From Actinomycetes bacterium (GTDB lineage: Bacteria; Actinomycetota; Acidimicrobiia; Acidimicrobiales; Acidimicrobiaceae): a DNA stretch of 7,384 nt. Where the stretch lies: NCBI GenBank assembly GCA_021844725.1, contig JAKBSX010000126.1, positions 1-7,384 on the forward strand, given 5' to 3'. The position numbers and the translations under genes are program-made. The notes beneath the pieces were generated by a model that was not told the DNA's origin, ran no database searches, and saw only the letters and a program-made list of their open reading frames with translations. This document shows, one piece after another, positions 6,615 to 7,384 of this stretch. Within the stretch, counting starts at the first letter, position 1. Each line of letters opens with the position of its first letter.

Positions 6615-6735
6615 GCATAACGTCCTGCCGGACAAAGTCGTGGCGCGCATCCTTTGTTGAGGTACTGAATGAGGGCGCCATGAAGCGAGACCGATTATAT
6701 ACAATAATCGAGCGTCATGGTTCTCGCTGTTATAC
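6615..6735 (-). repeat. attC-6 recombination site with mismatched outer arms
   Basis: On the minus strand the boxes are GTATAAC (6729-6735) and GTTATGC (6615-6621), 121 bp in total. The inner stem TGGCGC/GGCGCCA flanks a loop of about 26 nt. The conserved core is 6680-6716 and holds its own hairpin, CGATTAT (6692-6698) with ATAATCG (6704-6710). The outer arms GCCGGACAAAG (left) and ATGGTTCTCG (right, 6717-6726) are not complementary to each other; the right arm is the exact complement of the left arm of attC-3. It starts 19 nt after the toxin stop. Confidence 0.75.
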
Positions 6736-6754
6736 GCTGGCGCACGTCCGTTCT

Positions 6755-7075
6755 CTAAGATATCTCGTAGACTTGACCGGGTACCATTTCCGGTAGGCTC
6801 TTCAGTAAAGCCGGCATCAGCGGCCGTATGTATTCCAAACGGTTAAGCGGCGTTTGGAAAACGACTACCGCCAGCCTGTATTCTTTGATGTTCTGTTGAA
6901 AGGGCAGGTTCTTATCAATCGTAACGAAGACATTGAAATCGTGCTCGGAGGCCTTCGCCATCAATTTCCCGTTGGTCAAGCCTGACCACCCCATATCTTG
7001 CACGGTAAATACTTCGTGCGGCTCAAACTCCTTTTTCAAACGCCAATTGAGGCATTCGTCAAGAAGTATTTTCAT
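6755..7075 (-). CDS. DUF5615 PIN-like toxin
   Basis: A 106-residue protein with the DUF5615 (Mut7-C/PIN-like) pattern: MKILLDECLN at the N-terminus with acidic residues D6 and E7, then VFTVQDMGWSGLTNGKLMAKA, VFVTIDKNLPFQ with D54, and a C-terminal helix. PIN-like proteins are metal-dependent ribonucleases, and DUF5615 proteins are regularly paired with DUF433 proteins as putative type II toxin-antitoxin systems. The position usually occupied by Asp after GLS/GLT is Asn35 here; D6, E7, D46 and D54 remain. ATG overlaps the upstream antitoxin stop by ATGA (7072-7075). The toxin role is inferred from family and pairing, without evidence of its target. Confidence 0.85.
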   Translation of the reverse strand: MKILLDECLNWRLKKEFEPHEVFTVQDMGWSGLTNGKLMAKASEHDFNVFVTIDKNLPFQQNIKEYRLAVVVFQTPLNRLEYIRPLMPALLKSLPEMVPGQVYEIS

Positions 7076-7290
7076 GCAATCGATGCGCCTGTGGTAAGGA
7101 CGCGTTCAGCCCACTCAAGAACTTCGATTACTTGATCCCGCTTGACGGTGGGAAAATCTTTGAGGAAATTCTCAATAGTGTCGCCGCTTTCGAGGTAATC
7201 GAAGAGGTTCTTGATGGGGACCCTTGTCCCACGGAACACGGGCATACCGCTCAGAATTTCCGGCGAAGAGTAAATGGCACTCGTTGTCAT
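7072..7290 (-). CDS. DUF433 family antitoxin
   Basis: A 72-residue protein from ATG 7288-7290. It follows the DUF433 pattern: PEILSGMPVFRGTRVPIKNL, then FDYLESGDTIENFLKDFPTV and VIEVLEWAERVL. DUF433 proteins are small winged-helix-like or HTH-containing proteins paired with PIN-like toxins, where they bind the toxin and probably their own promoter. An ATG six codons upstream (7306-7308) would coincide with the predicted transcription start, about 7 nt after the -10 box. The inner ATG has AAAAGG at eight nt, so I chose it. It is the first gene of the cassette. Confidence 0.85.
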   Translation of the reverse strand: MTTSAIYSSPEILSGMPVFRGTRVPIKNLFDYLESGDTIENFLKDFPTVKRDQVIEVLEWAERVLTTGASIA

Positions 7291-7313
7291 GTTACTGGCC
7301 TTTTCCATGAGAG

Positions 7314-7342
7314 AATATAGACCAAACCTCTTGATTAGTCAA
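7314..7342 (-). promoter_or_regulatory. Sigma70-type promoter for the DUF433/DUF5615 pair
   Basis: On the minus strand TTGACT (7337-7342) and TATATT (7314-7319) are separated by exactly 17 nt, each one base from the sigma70 consensus. The -35 box lies in a near-perfect dyad TTGACTAATCAA (7331-7342), a possible operator for the antitoxin. Transcription should start near 7307, which supports the inner ATG at 7290. The rest of the upstream sequence to 7384 shows no gene. Confidence 0.7.
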
Positions 7343-7384
7343 AGAATCAGCTTGCTTCGTTGAGCCCCGGACGCGCGCGTGCGC

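Larger units (their letters stand above)
1..7384 (-). mobile_element. Integron gene-cassette array, interior segment
   Basis: Six attC-like palindromes alternate with single genes or short gene pairs, all read on the minus strand. Taking cleavage between G and TT of each GTTRRRY box, the cassettes are: 6621 to beyond 7384 (DUF433/DUF5615 pair), 5974-6620 (hicBA), 4828-5973 (interrupted T9SS protein), 4147-4827 (lipoprotein), 1974-4146 (repeat protein), 437-1973 (T9SS protein plus small exported protein), and 436 to beyond 1 (DUF1648 protein). Each RYYYAAC box lies 15-25 nt after a stop codon and the next start codon lies about 30-100 nt after the GTTRRRY box, which is normal cassette geometry. 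Unrelated functions joined by related sites, and the presence of toxin-antitoxin cassettes, fit a sedentary chromosomal integron. No intI or attI is visible, so the call rests on site structure and layout. The alternative is a family of dispersed palindromic repeats unrelated to IntI. Confidence 0.78.

Noticed and set aside
431..6735. CRISPR array or ordinary MITE family
   Set aside because: Spacing is gene-sized and uneven, which excludes CRISPR. A MITE family is less likely because every copy has the same orientation and lies directly after a gene stop; no target duplications are visible.
6119..7308. Toxin-antitoxin genes as a genomic island unrelated to the palindromes
   Set aside because: Each pair is bounded by R boxes at normal cassette distances, and the hicBA ends are complementary to each other like those of the other cassettes.

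Overview
The window reads as part of an integron-type gene-cassette array. Every supported gene lies on the minus strand. After each gene or gene pair, 15-25 nt past the stop codon, comes one of six related imperfect palindromes of about 115-185 bp. Read on the minus strand, each palindrome begins with an RYYYAAC-like box (for example GCATAAC, GTATAAC) and ends with a GTTRRRY-like box (GTTAGGC, GTTATGC, GTTAGCC), the layout of integron attC sites. I number the sites attC-1 to attC-6 by ascending coordinate. They delimit five complete cassettes and two that run off the window. No integrase gene, attI site or core genome is visible, so this is interior array sequence.

In transcription order (right to left): (1) a DUF433 antitoxin plus DUF5615 PIN-like toxin pair, with a clear sigma70-type promoter; (2) a hicB-hicA toxin-antitoxin pair with its own promoter-like element; (3) an exported protein with a type IX secretion (T9SS) sorting domain, interrupted by one in-frame TGA; (4) a short lipoprotein of unknown function; (5) a 667-residue exported repeat protein with 13 Asp-box-like motifs and a T9SS-type C-terminal domain; (6) a 302-residue T9SS-type exported protein, paralogous in layout to (3), followed by a small exported protein with a calcium-binding-like loop; (7) the 5' part of a DUF1648/SdpI-like membrane protein.

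Three genes carry the C-terminal motif QNYPNPFN...YDxLGRxVKTL...G.YxYRL.AG, typical of T9SS or FlgD-like C-terminal domains in the Bacteroidota/Chlorobiota/Ignavibacteriota and related phyla of the FCB group. The host is probably from that broad group; I cannot name a genus. Both toxin-antitoxin pairs are translationally coupled through ATGA overlaps. Such pairs are known to stabilise large cassette arrays. Most other genes have good Shine-Dalgarno sequences but no clear promoter of their own.

The most unusual observation is that complementarity extends beyond the R boxes into the cassettes, and it pairs the two ends of the same cassette rather than the two sides of the same attC site. A free circular cassette would therefore have a longer attC stem than the site has inside the array. 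The sites also share a conserved AT-rich asymmetric insert. Two sites have mismatched outer arms, and one arm of attC-3 is the exact complement of an arm of attC-6.
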